Shown piece by piece: positions 26,823 to 34,075 of a stretch of DNA of 64,000 bases. The stretch is taken from assembly GCF_013282665.1 (NCBI RefSeq), contig NZ_CP054041.1, forward strand, positions 1,780,001 through 1,844,000, read 5' to 3'. The position numbers were made by a program, and so were the translations under genes. Position 1 is the stretch's first letter; every line of letters begins with the position of its first letter. This stretch comes from Listeria monocytogenes (GTDB taxonomy: Bacteria; Bacillota; Bacilli; Lactobacillales; Listeriaceae). The notes under the pieces were generated by a model. It was not told where the DNA came from. It saw only the letters and a program-made list of their open reading frames with translations, and did no database searches.

Positions 26823-27348
26823 ATGATATTATTAGTTGTTGATACACAAAAATTAAATATGACGAATAAACTATACAATTTCGATTCACTTGTATCCAAT
26901 ATAGAATAATTAATTACTACCGCGCTGAAAAATAAAATAGAAATAGTTTATATACGACATGACGACGGACCTGATACAGAACTTACAGAAGGAAAAGAAG
27001 GATTCGATATTTATGGGAAATCCAACCAACTGCACACGAAAGAATTTTTGATAAAACCGTCAATAGCGCTTTTAAAGGAACAGGCTTACTTGAATACTTA
27101 AAAGAAAAGGTATGAAGAAAATTGTAGTAGCAGGGTTGCAAACTGATTTTTGCATCGACGCCACGGTGAAATGTGGTTTTGAACATGGTTACCAGATGAT
27201 TGTTCCCGCCCGCGCCCATTCGACGGAAGATAACCACTTTATGTCGGGGGAGAATAGTTATAAGTACTATAATGAATGGATGTGGCCTGAGTGTTACGCG
27301 ACCTGCATATCTATGGAAGAAACGATTAAAGAAATGGAACATAGCTAA
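26823..27348 (+). pseudogene. Decayed isochorismatase-family hydrolase
   Basis: Three lesions break a gene of about 174 codons. Frame 1 begins MILLVVDTQKLNM (catalytic Asp) and meets a TAA at 26907-26909; the reading continues in frame as IEIVYIRHDDGPDTEL, then shifts at about 27015 (GGGAAA where GGGGAAA is expected) into EIQPTAHERIFDKTVNSAF, and shifts again at about 27110 (AAGGTATG where AAGGGTATG is expected) into KKIVVAGLQTDFCIDATVKC, which holds the nucleophile Cys. All expected parts are present in order, so this is recent decay. Both shifts fit the loss of one G from a short G-run. An intact copy would be a cysteine hydrolase. Probably lmo0629. Confidence 0.88.
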
Positions 27349-27349
27349 G

Positions 27350-27380
27350 AGAGTCTAGGCATTACGCTTAGACTCTTCCT
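27350..27380 (+). terminator. Terminator after isochorismatase pseudogene
   Basis: Stem GAGTCTAGGC/GCTTAGACTC with a short loop and T-rich tail. Confidence 0.8.
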
Positions 27381-27434
27381 ACTTTTTCGATTTAATGGTA
27401 GAGTAAAAGGAGTGAATTTTTGCAGGAGGAAACG

Positions 27435-28139
27435 ATGATTAACTTAATTTTTGATATTGATGATACAGTTTATGACCAACTAAAACCATTTGAAAACGCA
27501 TTTAAAACTGTTTTTGGAAAAGCAGACAACCTGAAAATCGAAAATTTATATATTAAAAGTCGATTTTATAGCGATGAAGTGTATCACCGTGTTGTCCGAG
27601 GCGAAATGCCGAAAGCAGAAATGCACGTTTACCGGATTACGCAGGCGCTCAATGATTTTGATTATCAAATTACGAAAAAAGAAGCAGAAGCCTTTCAACA
27701 CGCCTACGAACAAAATCAACGCAAAATCGAACTTACGCCAGGGATGAAAGAAATTCTCAGATGGGCTAAAAAGAACGAAATAACGATGGGAATTATTACA
27801 AACGGACCAAAAGAGCATCAACAACATAAAATAAATGATTTACAAATAATCGATTGGATTCCAGCCGAGCATACTTTTATTTCTGGTGGAGTAGGTATCG
27901 AAAAACCAGACAAAAAAATATTTGAGCTAGTAGAAAAGCAAATTGGAATTAATAGTGCAGAAACATATTATATTGGTGATTCTTTTGAAAATGATGTAAT
28001 TGGTTCAAAAAGTGCGGGATGGAAATCTATTTGGTTGAATAGACGAGGACATTTGAGACCAACAGAGGCAGCATTTCAGCCAGATTATTGTGTTGAAAAT
28101 GAGCAACAATTATTCGCAATTTTACAGGAGATATTTTAA
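27435..28139 (+). CDS. HAD-superfamily hydrolase (YjjG-like)
   Basis: A 234-residue HAD phosphatase. Motif I is FDIDDTVYD with the nucleophile and acid/base Asp pair, motif II is MGIITNGPK, and motifs III/IV are GIEKPDKKIF and YIGDSFENDVIGSKSAGW. The cap is the helical C1 type, as in YjjG-like nucleotidases or phosphoglycolate phosphatase. It should be a cytosolic phosphomonoesterase. The ATG at 27435 follows AGGAGG by 5-6 bases. From memory, lmo0635; the PTS genes that I recall between lmo0629 and lmo0635 are absent here. Confidence 0.9.
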   Translation: MINLIFDIDDTVYDQLKPFENAFKTVFGKADNLKIENLYIKSRFYSDEVYHRVVRGEMPKAEMHVYRITQALNDFDYQITKKEAEAFQHAYEQNQRKIELTPGMKEILRWAKKNEITMGIITNGPKEHQQHKINDLQIIDWIPAEHTFISGGVGIEKPDKKIFELVEKQIGINSAETYYIGDSFENDVIGSKSAGWKSIWLNRRGHLRPTEAAFQPDYCVENEQQLFAILQEIF

Positions 28140-28172
28140 GACCTTTTTCCATTTTGGGAAAAGGTTTTTTAG
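28140..28172 (+). terminator. Terminator of HAD gene
   Basis: Stem ACCTTTTTCC/GGGAAAAGGT with T-run. Confidence 0.85.
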
Positions 28173-28179
28173 TTATGAA

Positions 28180-28210
28180 TTGACACTTTTGACTATAAGG
28201 GATATTATAG
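28180..28210 (+). promoter_or_regulatory. Consensus promoter with Rrf2-type operator
   Basis: Perfect TTGACA at 28180-28185, 17-bp spacer, TATTAT at 28203-28208. An inverted repeat CTATAA-N6-TTATAG (28193-28210) covers the -10 box, a good place for autorepression by the Rrf2 protein encoded next. Confidence 0.75.
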
Positions 28211-28243
28211 AGTCATTAAGTCTTTAATAAAGAAGGTGAACGT

Positions 28244-28660
28244 ATGAAATTTTCCAAAGCAACCAATTATGCACTACATACGATGGTTTATTTAACTAAT
28301 TTATCACCAGAAAAATCTGTCGGTGTGAAAGAACTTGCGACCAAGCAAAATGTGTCGCCAACTTATCTATCTAAAGTGTTGACGATGCTAGTGAAAGCGG
28401 GCTTTATTGAGTCAGTAACAGGCGTCAATGGCGGGTATAAGTTAGCAGAATCAGCAAGTAGTATTAGTTTTCTTGATGTCATTCAAGCGATTGAAGGGAA
28501 GGGAGCCTTTTTCCATTGTGATCCTAAAAACCACAGCGAAAGCCAGCCGCACTGCTTGATTGGCGAAGTGATGAATAAGGCAGAACAACAAATGGAAGAT
28601 TATTTAAGCAAACAAACAGTAGGTAGTATTGTCGTGGAAATTGAAAAACATCAACATTAA
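28244..28660 (+). CDS. Rrf2-family transcriptional regulator
   Basis: A 138-residue Rrf2 protein. KFSKATNYALHTMVYLTNL is the standard opening, VKELATKQNVSPTYLSKVLTMLVKAGFIESVTGVNGGYKLA is the winged helix with the wing motif G-x-x-GGY-x-L. Two cysteines (HCDP and PHCLIG, about 16 residues apart) lie in the region that binds iron-sulfur in IscR/NsrR, but the three-Cys pattern is incomplete, so redox or thiol sensing is possible and a cluster is doubtful. It is cotranscribed with a methyltransferase 12 bases downstream. Probably lmo0636. Confidence 0.9.
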   Translation: MKFSKATNYALHTMVYLTNLSPEKSVGVKELATKQNVSPTYLSKVLTMLVKAGFIESVTGVNGGYKLAESASSISFLDVIQAIEGKGAFFHCDPKNHSESQPHCLIGEVMNKAEQQMEDYLSKQTVGSIVVEIEKHQH

Positions 28661-28672
28661 AGGAGTGCTAAA

Positions 28673-29266
28673 ATGAAACATCATCATAATCACCACGGGG
28701 AAGCTGGATTTAAACGAAAAGTAGATTATTTGGATCGTCCAGAGCGGAGTGAAGTGCTGTCGCCAGAGGACTTTTTGAAAGCTATGCCAATCGAAAAAAC
28801 AGCGAGCATTTTAGATTTAGGGGCGGGAACAGGATTTTTAACGATTCCAGCTGCAAAATTGGTTGATAATACAGTTTTTGCATTAGATTTAGATGCGAAA
28901 ATGTTGGAATTAATTGAGTCGAAAGCGGAGGAAGCGGGTTTGGCTAATGTAGAAACGTTAGAAGCCAGCATGAATGATATTCCACTTGAGGCAAGTTCGG
29001 TGGATGTTGTGCTCGCATCGCTCGTGTTACATGAAGCAGATTCGCTCGCGGATGTTTTGCGTGAAGTGAGTAGAGTTGTGAAAACTGGCGGCTATTTTGC
29101 TAGTTTGGAGTTTGACACGAAAGGAACTGATTTGAAAGGCCCACCAATGGAAATTCAGATTTCTGCGGAGAAGTTGAAGGAAGAGCTCGCGGGATTTGGA
29201 TTTGAAGTGGTGAAGAATTGGCAGTTGGATGAGGGGATGTATGTGAGTATTGCGGTGAAGAAGTAA
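28673..29266 (+). CDS. Class I SAM-dependent methyltransferase
   Basis: A 197-residue UbiE/Methyltransf_11-type enzyme. Motif I is ILDLGAGTGFLTIPAAK (near residue 40), motif II ALDLDAKML, and post-I VDVVLASLVLHEADSL. The N-terminus MKHHHNHHGEAGFKRK is histidine-rich and conserved-looking, perhaps metal binding. The substrate is unknown; methyltransferases of this kind beside Rrf2 or ArsR regulators often act on thiol- or metal-related small molecules. AAAGGAG precedes the ATG. It ends in a long terminator hairpin. Probably lmo0637. Confidence 0.9.
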   Translation: MKHHHNHHGEAGFKRKVDYLDRPERSEVLSPEDFLKAMPIEKTASILDLGAGTGFLTIPAAKLVDNTVFALDLDAKMLELIESKAEEAGLANVETLEASMNDIPLEASSVDVVLASLVLHEADSLADVLREVSRVVKTGGYFASLEFDTKGTDLKGPPMEIQISAEKLKEELAGFGFEVVKNWQLDEGMYVSIAVKK

Positions 29267-29270
29267 CATC

Positions 29271-29328
29271 AAAAAGGTTCACGCTTAAAAATAGCTTTGA
29301 GTGCTATTTTTAGACGTGAACCTTTTTA
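29271..29328. terminator. Long bidirectional terminator
   Basis: Stem AAAAAGGTTCACG-TTAAAAATAGC paired with GCTATTTTTA-ACGTGAACCTTTTT; it separates the methyltransferase from the 3' end of the tRNA gene. Confidence 0.88.
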
Positions 29329-29334
29329 TTTCTA

Positions 29335-29424
29335 CGGAGAAACGGGGATTCGAACCCCGGCGCGGCATACACCGCCTAACAGATTTCGAGTCTGTCCCCT
29401 TCAGCCGGACTTGGGTATTTCTCC
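29335..29424 (-). tRNA. tRNA-Ser (anticodon CGA)
   Basis: Ninety bases on the minus strand fold as a class II tRNA. The acceptor stem is GGAGAAA/TTTCTCC with discriminator G, the anticodon stem ACAGA/TCTGT holds the loop CTCGAAA so the anticodon is CGA (codon UCG, serine), a long variable arm follows (GGCGGTGTATGCCGC...), and the T arm has GGGGTTCGAATCCCC. CCA is not encoded. The 5' end points toward a degenerate island, and a copy of its first 30 or so bases lies 2.8 kb away. Confidence 0.96.
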
Positions 29425-29492
29425 ATGTATGTGTATCAATGATTTGTGAGCCTTTGCCATTTTTTTGACTATCAAATCAATTTCAACAGATT

Positions 29493-30077
29493 TTATTTTA
29501 GCATAAAATTAGGAAAAAGAGAAGCAGCGGAATCTTTCTTTTCCTGCGTGACATGGGTATAAATATTATTTGTATATCGGTGTGCCCTAATCGTTCTTGT
29601 TTTTATTAGTGATGTATTTGCTTCGAACTGTAGAGAATCCGTGAGTGTGGCTTAAATCCATGACAAGTTATTTTTTAAGAGTCACTACGATATTTAAAAC
29701 AGTTATCTAACCATGCGTATATTGAACTAGGATAATAATAATTTTCTTCATTATTGAGTAAGATTTGAACTTTATCCAATCTCAAAATATGATGATTCTC
29801 ATGTTAATAGCTTTTCTATTTCTTAAAAGCATCGATTGTAGAATAATCTATACTAATATATCGCTTAACAGCTTTTGTTTAAGTTGTGTTTACTAAAATG
29901 TGAGTATATTTCACCGTGTGACAAAGTTTTGTTGACATATAAGCGTTTATTATTTAAATCTACATCCTTCCACGTGAATGCCAAGGCTTCGTATTTTCTT
30001 GAGTTAATGAAAGCTAAATGATTGAAAAGTATACTTGGAATTTTGGTATGGCAAAAACGATAGGTATTACACAACAA
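29493..30077 (-). pseudogene. Decayed tyrosine recombinase (integrase)
   Basis: Read on the minus strand in shifting frames, the C-terminal half of a phage/ICE integrase can be followed. First ILFNHLAFINSRKYEALAFTW (29940-30030), which is the box I region with the catalytic Arg; then STIDAFKK, ILLNNEENYYYPSSIYAWLDN; then HGFK-(frameshift)-HTH, the remains of box II; QERLGHTDIQ; and NIYTHVTQEKKDSAASLF ending at TAA 29495-29493, with the catalytic Tyr. Many stops and indels separate these pieces. The N-terminal half is not recognisable. Its 3' end lies 70 bases from the tRNA-Ser gene, as usual for integrases beside their attachment site. Confidence 0.85.
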
Positions 30078-30247
30078 ACTACTTCTTGAAATGAACGAAA
30101 ACTATTTAAGTGAAAATTATCACATATAAAATTGATGAGCGTCAATAATCTTAAAGTTTGATGAATAATTATACCGATTTATTCATTTGATAGTTATTGA
30201 TTATGATAAATAATTAAATAAACAAGGAATTTTTATAAGGTAAATAA

Positions 30248-30276
30248 CTCATATTTTGAACAAATATGAGTTTTTT
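30248..30276 (+). terminator. Orphan terminator
   Basis: Stem ACTCATATT/AATATGAGT-type hairpin and six T, with no intact gene in front; probably left over from a lost gene. Confidence 0.65.
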
Positions 30277-30304
30277 GTGACGACTAGAAATAGGGATGTA
30301 TAAA

Positions 30305-30412
30305 TCGTGAATAGTTACTCATTCTGAATATTATTTCGTGAACAAAAAACATAATGGCACACAAATTGTGTAAGGATGAATCTAAATAAGACGCATTTTT
30401 GATCGTTCACGA
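30305..30412 (+). promoter_or_regulatory. Palindrome-rich region upstream of protease
   Basis: TCGTGAA occurs at 30305-30311 and, as TCGTGAAC, at 30336-30343, and its exact inverse GTTCACGA at 30405-30412. Between them is a perfect odd palindrome ACACAA-A-TTGTGT (30359-30371). The arrangement looks like multiple sites for a dimeric regulator ahead of the protease-lipoprotein operon. A clear -35/-10 pair is not seen; TGCTAATAT at 30461-30469 is the best -10 candidate. Confidence 0.45.
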
Positions 30413-30503
30413 CAAGAATCGGACATTTCATTACATTTTTGGTTATACATAGGCTTTTCATGCTAATATTTTTTTGTTACTAAAATAAAAGGAGATGAAC
30501 ATA

Positions 30504-31409
30504 TTGAAAAAAATTACAGCTATTTTTATTTTTAGTTTAGCAGTTTTGCTAATGCCTTTAAGCGGCAAAGCAATTGTTGAAAAAAGTTTGGATTTAAGCG
30601 GAACAACAGGTGTCACGAATGAGGAGCAACTTGAAATACAAGATTTTGTTGACTCATCTAAAGAAGCTAGAGAGAAGTTTGTTGAGGAGTATAATGAGGC
30701 ACATCCTGAGGATCAGGTGGAAAATACGGAGCCAATAATTAATCCTATAGAAAAACAGGCACCTAGACTTTTGAAAAAAGTGGTTGGGGCAGACAATAGA
30801 GTAAAAGCAAATGTAAATAATTCTCCATATAAACAAATAGGCTATATGGAAATGTCATTTAAGAAAGGAAATAAAATGGTTTGGTATGTTGGGACAGGAA
30901 CAATTATCGGAAGCAATAAAGTCTTGACTGCAGGACACAATTTGTATGATAAGAGTACTAGATCGTGGGCAAATGGAGTTATTTTTCAGCCTAAAATGAA
31001 TAATTGGGTATCCCCAACATATGTTACTAGTTCTAAATTACATATACCTGTAAATTGGTCGTCAAAAGGAGATAGCAATTATGACATAGGTGTAGTTACT
31101 TTATCTAAATCGGTTAGTAGTTATGGTTCTTTAAAATACAGAGTGCCAACGGCTAACACTACTTTATTTTCAACCATATCTGGATATCCCGGAGAGAGTC
31201 CCAAAGCTGGTTCACAGTGGTATGGAAATGGTAATGCACTTATTACCAACCAAAAAATTTCTTACTCCATAGATACAACAAAAGGACAAAGTGGTTCTCC
31301 GATAATTAACAATGGATCAATTATCGGTGTTCATACATTAGAGGATTCAGCAAATTCAGGAGTTAGAATAACTCCTGCTTTAAAATCTTTTATTGATGGA
31401 GCAAAATAA
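30504..31409 (+). CDS. Secreted V8-like serine endopeptidase
   Basis: A 301-residue exported trypsin-fold protease of family S1B (glutamyl endopeptidase/V8 type). The signal peptide is KKITAIFIFSLAVLLMPLSGKA; a charged propeptide of about 90 residues follows. The catalytic triad is visible as TAGHNLYD (His), SNYDIGVVTL (Asp) and TTKGQSGSPI (Ser in G-x-S-G). The start is likely TTG at 30504, 9 bases after AAAGGAG; an ATG at 30495 abuts that ribosome site. Its stop overlaps the start of a lipoprotein gene (TAATG). It is cargo of the degenerate tRNA-linked island. Confidence 0.88.
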   Translation: MKKITAIFIFSLAVLLMPLSGKAIVEKSLDLSGTTGVTNEEQLEIQDFVDSSKEAREKFVEEYNEAHPEDQVENTEPIINPIEKQAPRLLKKVVGADNRVKANVNNSPYKQIGYMEMSFKKGNKMVWYVGTGTIIGSNKVLTAGHNLYDKSTRSWANGVIFQPKMNNWVSPTYVTSSKLHIPVNWSSKGDSNYDIGVVTLSKSVSSYGSLKYRVPTANTTLFSTISGYPGESPKAGSQWYGNGNALITNQKISYSIDTTKGQSGSPIINNGSIIGVHTLEDSANSGVRITPALKSFIDGAK

Positions 31410-31768
31410 TGAAAAAAACTATCAGCTTAATACTGTTATTATTAATTTTAACGGCTTGTTCAAATAATCCCCAAAAAGATTCTAGTGTAGAAGCTAACGG
31501 GATAGTAGAAAGCGTGGATGATTACTCAATATTAGTTAATAGCTTTAAAGAAAATTCAGACAAAGCTCCCGCGGATAAAGGTGAGAAAATTTATTTTGAT
31601 ATAGAAGATAAATATTATAATGAGGAAGGCAAGAAAATAAAACTCTCCGAAATTAAAAGAAATGATAAAGTACTTATTGAGTTATCAGACGATTATAAAA
31701 TACAAGAAACTTATCCAGGGAAAATAGACTCAATGGATGTAATAAAGATTATTAAATTAAATAGTTAA
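31409..31768 (+). CDS. DUF3221 (YobA-like) lipoprotein
   Basis: A 119-residue lipoprotein with signal peptide KTISLILLLLILTAC (lipobox LTAC; Cys17). The mature part starts with a Ser/Asn-rich linker, then VEANGIVESVDDYSILVNS and KGEKIYFDIEDKYYNEEGKKIKLSEIKRNDKVLIEL, an OB-like beta barrel as in YobA/DUF3221 proteins. It is translationally coupled to the protease gene (one-base stop/start overlap), so it might act as an immunity factor, chaperone or anchor for that protease; this is inference. Confidence 0.8.
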   Translation: MKKTISLILLLLILTACSNNPQKDSSVEANGIVESVDDYSILVNSFKENSDKAPADKGEKIYFDIEDKYYNEEGKKIKLSEIKRNDKVLIELSDDYKIQETYPGKIDSMDVIKIIKLNS

Positions 31769-31851
31769 ATTTATATTAAGCAAATGATAATATAATAAAA
31801 AATAAGTGTGTTACATTAACCTGTTTTGGTGAAGTAATATGCTTGTTTTTT

Positions 31852-31884
31852 AATTCCTTTTATTCTTGATCCAAGGAATTTTTG
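31852..31884 (+). terminator. Terminator after protease-lipoprotein operon
   Basis: Stem AATTCCTT/AAGGAATT with a 13-base loop and T-rich tail. Confidence 0.65.
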
Positions 31885-31911
31885 TTCGTTTTTTTAGTGA
31901 TAGGAGAAAAA

Positions 31912-32022
31912 ATGTATGATTTAATAGATGATGTTTTAGAACATTCTATTATTTTAGCAGATGCTTTCAAAAGCAATTGGGCAATAGAAATACTTTGTTT
32001 AAAGAACGATTACCATATTTGA
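31912..32022 (+). CDS. Possible 36-residue peptide or gene fragment
   Basis: TAGGAG lies 6-7 bases before an ATG that opens 36 codons: MYDLIDDVLEHSIILADAF, then KSNWAIEILCLKNDYHI. Composition is protein-like and the ribosome site is good, but no family is recognised and the rest of the stretch to 32220 has no continuing frame, so it is probably the broken front of a longer island gene. The remaining sequence 32023-32219 shows nothing else I can support. Confidence 0.35.
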   Translation: MYDLIDDVLEHSIILADAFKSNWAIEILCLKNDYHI

Positions 32023-32218
32023 TACAAGTATGTATTTCATGTGCATTTGGATCATGAAAGAAACATGGTTCAATGACAGCGATTTGACGAACGTATAATT
32101 GACTTTAATTATAGAAGAGATCGTTTTCTGCGAGGTTATGACGTAAAATCCTATAGCTTTAAATAGCCATTTCAAAGGCTTGTAAAAATTTATAGAAACC
32201 GACAAAAGAAAAACTTTT

Positions 32219-32258
32219 CGTCCCCTTCCAACTGGACTTGTGTATTTATCCACTATGA
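32219..32258 (-). repeat. Degenerate copy of the tRNA-Ser 5' half
   Basis: On the minus strand this reads GGATAAATACACAAGTCC, AGTTGGAAGGGGAC, against GGAGAAATACCCAAGTCC, GGCTGAAGGGGAC in the intact tRNA at 29424-29391. Identity covers tRNA positions 1 to about 31 with a few substitutions and a one-base indel, and stops before the anticodon. Orientation is the same as the tRNA. Most likely the far attachment-site copy of the degenerate element. Confidence 0.72.
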
Positions 32259-32334
32259 CATAGAATGCCGACAAGAAGTATTGTATAATTGTAATAACGA
32301 AAATATCAGCGTTTTTATAAAAGGAGCGTGCTAA

Positions 32335-32868
32335 ATGGAAAGGAAATTGGTTCAAGAAATAAATTTACTAGAAAATAAAAAATTGGTTATGAATTTGAAT
32401 ATTGTTGCGATTGTTATTGTGCTTGTGTTAACTGTTTTGGGTCTTGTTTTTTCAGGTGGTTTTGCAATTACGAATGGTTTTATGGGGATTATTTGGCTGT
32501 TTGGTGGTTATGCAGTAGCAATTGTTATTCACGAAGCCGTACACGGGATTTTCTTTAAAGCATTTCGTCCAGAAGCAAAAGTGAAATTTGGTTTTAAAAA
32601 TGGGATGGCTTATGCGGGGAGTCCGGGAGCATTTTATACGAAAGCACAATTCTTTATTATTTCGATTGCGCCATTTGTTGTTCTTACGGGTTTGTTCATT
32701 TTTCTACGATTTCTTGGGGTGAATGAAGCGGTTCTTTATTTGATTTTTGCATTACATACGTCTGGTTGTGTCGGGGATTTTTACTACTGCATTCTCTTGA
32801 TTAATCAACCGGCTGGGATAGTCGTGGAAGATACGGATAAAGGAATAAGTTTTTATTCAGAAGGTTAA
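32335..32868 (+). CDS. DUF3267 membrane metallopeptidase-like protein
   Basis: A 177-residue integral membrane protein with about four helices. HEAVHGIFFKAF near residue 66 carries the HExxH zinc motif of the DUF3267 family (site-2-protease-like small membrane peptidases of unknown substrate). Other helices are IVAIVIVLVLTVLGLVF, AQFFIISIAPFVVLTGLFIF and LYLIFALHTSGCVGDFYY; the last ends with G-x-x-x-D, likely the third zinc ligand. AAAGGAG precedes the ATG. It is the first intact gene after the degenerate island and from memory corresponds to lmo0638. Confidence 0.82.
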   Translation: MERKLVQEINLLENKKLVMNLNIVAIVIVLVLTVLGLVFSGGFAITNGFMGIIWLFGGYAVAIVIHEAVHGIFFKAFRPEAKVKFGFKNGMAYAGSPGAFYTKAQFFIISIAPFVVLTGLFIFLRFLGVNEAVLYLIFALHTSGCVGDFYYCILLINQPAGIVVEDTDKGISFYSEG

Positions 32869-32931
32869 GTTTGGTAACGATTACAACAAAGTGTTAGAAT
32901 AAGGATATACTTTTAGAAAGAGGTGCTTAGT

Positions 32932-33849
32932 TTGAAACGTATAACAATTGGTAATAGCGCTTTAACAGCTTCAGAAATTTCGCTAGGATGTATGAGAATG
33001 GCGGATCTTAGTAAAGAGGATGCTAATAAAGTGATTAATACAGCACTTGAAAATGGCATTGATTTTTTTGACCACGCAGATATTTATGGCGGTGGTAAAT
33101 CAGAGGAAGTTTTTGCTGATGCAATTGATATGAATGCAACTGTTCGTGAAAAAATGATTCTTCAATCAAAATGCGGAATTCGTCAAGGATTCTTTGATTT
33201 TTCCAAAGAGCACATTATTTCATCTGTAGAAGGTAGCTTAAAACGCCTGAAAACAGACTATTTAGATACACTTTTACTTCACCGTCCGGATACACTTTTT
33301 GAACCAGAAGAAGTAGCGGCGGCTTTCACTGAACTGGAAAAAAGTGGAAAAGTGCGCCATTTCGGCGTAAGTAATCAAAATCCAGGTCAAATTGAACTAC
33401 TGAAAAAATACGTAGACCAAGAATTAATCGCCAACCAATTGCAATTTAGTATTATGCATACTGGTATGATTGATACTGGTTTTAATGTGAATATGACAAT
33501 TGATCCTTCACTTGATCGTGACGGCGGTATTTTGGAATATAGTCGCTTAAACAACATGACAATCCAAGCATGGTCCCCGTTCCAATATGGTTTCTTTGAA
33601 GGAGTTTTCTTGGATAACGATAAATTCCCTGAATTGAACAAAGTAATCGACAAAATTGCTGCTGACAAAGGTGTAACTAATTCAGCTATTGCGGTTGCAT
33701 GGATTCAGCGTCATCCAGCAAGCTTCCAAACAGTGGTTGGTACAATGAATCCTGGAAGAATTGCCGATATTGCTAAAGCTTCTGACGTAACGCTTAGTCG
33801 TGAAGAATGGTATGAAATTTACCGTGCGGCTGGCAACCAATTACCTTAA
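32932..33849 (+). CDS. Aldo/keto reductase
   Basis: A 305-residue AKR (YdhF-like subfamily). TASEISLGCMRMADL opens the barrel; FFDHADIYGGGKSEEVFADAI has the catalytic Asp and Tyr; the Lys lies in KMILQSKCGIR, and the fourth residue in LDTLLLHRPD is His. The NADPH pocket is formed by VVGTMNPGRIADI near the end. It reduces aldehydes or ketones; the true substrate is unknown. Start is TTG at 32932 after AAAGAGGTG. From memory, lmo0640; a regulator gene recalled as lmo0639 is not seen here. Confidence 0.9.
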   Translation: MKRITIGNSALTASEISLGCMRMADLSKEDANKVINTALENGIDFFDHADIYGGGKSEEVFADAIDMNATVREKMILQSKCGIRQGFFDFSKEHIISSVEGSLKRLKTDYLDTLLLHRPDTLFEPEEVAAAFTELEKSGKVRHFGVSNQNPGQIELLKKYVDQELIANQLQFSIMHTGMIDTGFNVNMTIDPSLDRDGGILEYSRLNNMTIQAWSPFQYGFFEGVFLDNDKFPELNKVIDKIAADKGVTNSAIAVAWIQRHPASFQTVVGTMNPGRIADIAKASDVTLSREEWYEIYRAAGNQLP

Positions 33850-33856
33850 TGAAATC

Positions 33857-33889
33857 AGACACTTGGGCATTTTGCTCAAGTGTCTTTTT
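33857..33889 (+). terminator. Terminator of aldo/keto reductase
   Basis: Stem AGACACTTGGGCA/TGCTCAAGTGTCT with a short loop and T-run. Confidence 0.88.
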
Positions 33890-33947
33890 ATGCATTGGAC
33901 TGATAGTGAATTTCATTCTCAATTAGAATATAATTTTATCAATTAGT

Positions 33948-33976
33948 TTGATATACTAGTCGGAAAGTGCTATAAT
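33948..33976 (+). promoter_or_regulatory. Strong SigA promoter upstream of frvA leader
   Basis: TTGATA at 33948-33953, 17-bp spacer, TATAAT at 33971-33976 with extended TGC. It lies 139 bp before the frvA start and is followed by a terminator-like hairpin. Confidence 0.75.
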
Positions 33977-33982
33977 AACAAG

Positions 33983-34070
33983 TGAGTTAAGGAGATATAT
34001 CGCTATATTTATTTATAATAATTATTGTTTAATCTGTTTTTCGCAGTTGCGAAAGCAGATTTTTGTGTTT
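33983..34070 (+). ncRNA. Candidate short leader RNA or sRNA ending in a terminator
   Basis: From the expected start of the strong promoter, a transcript of about 85 bases would run to a hairpin AATCTGTTTTTCGCA/TGCGAAAGCAGATT (34031-34061) followed by TTTTTGTGTTTTTT. No ORF is present. It could be a free-standing sRNA or an attenuated leader of frvA. No known riboswitch is recognised. Confidence 0.45.
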
Positions 34071-34075
34071 TTTAG

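Larger units (their letters stand above)
29425..32258. mobile_element. Degenerate tRNA-Ser-linked integrative element remnant
   Basis: About 2.8 kb of unusually AT-rich DNA between the intact tRNA-Ser and a degenerate copy of that tRNA's 5' half. It contains a heavily decayed tyrosine integrase next to the tRNA, isolated terminators and palindromes, a secreted protease with a coupled lipoprotein, and one small orphan ORF. The layout fits an old prophage or integrative element that has lost everything but its attachment ends and two cargo genes. Boundaries are inferred from the repeats. Confidence 0.65.

Noticed and set aside
31999..32355. 118-codon open frame on the minus strand
   Set aside because: It spans the tRNA-half copy, overlaps the start of the DUF3267 gene and has no ribosome site or recognisable domain; AT-rich chance frame.
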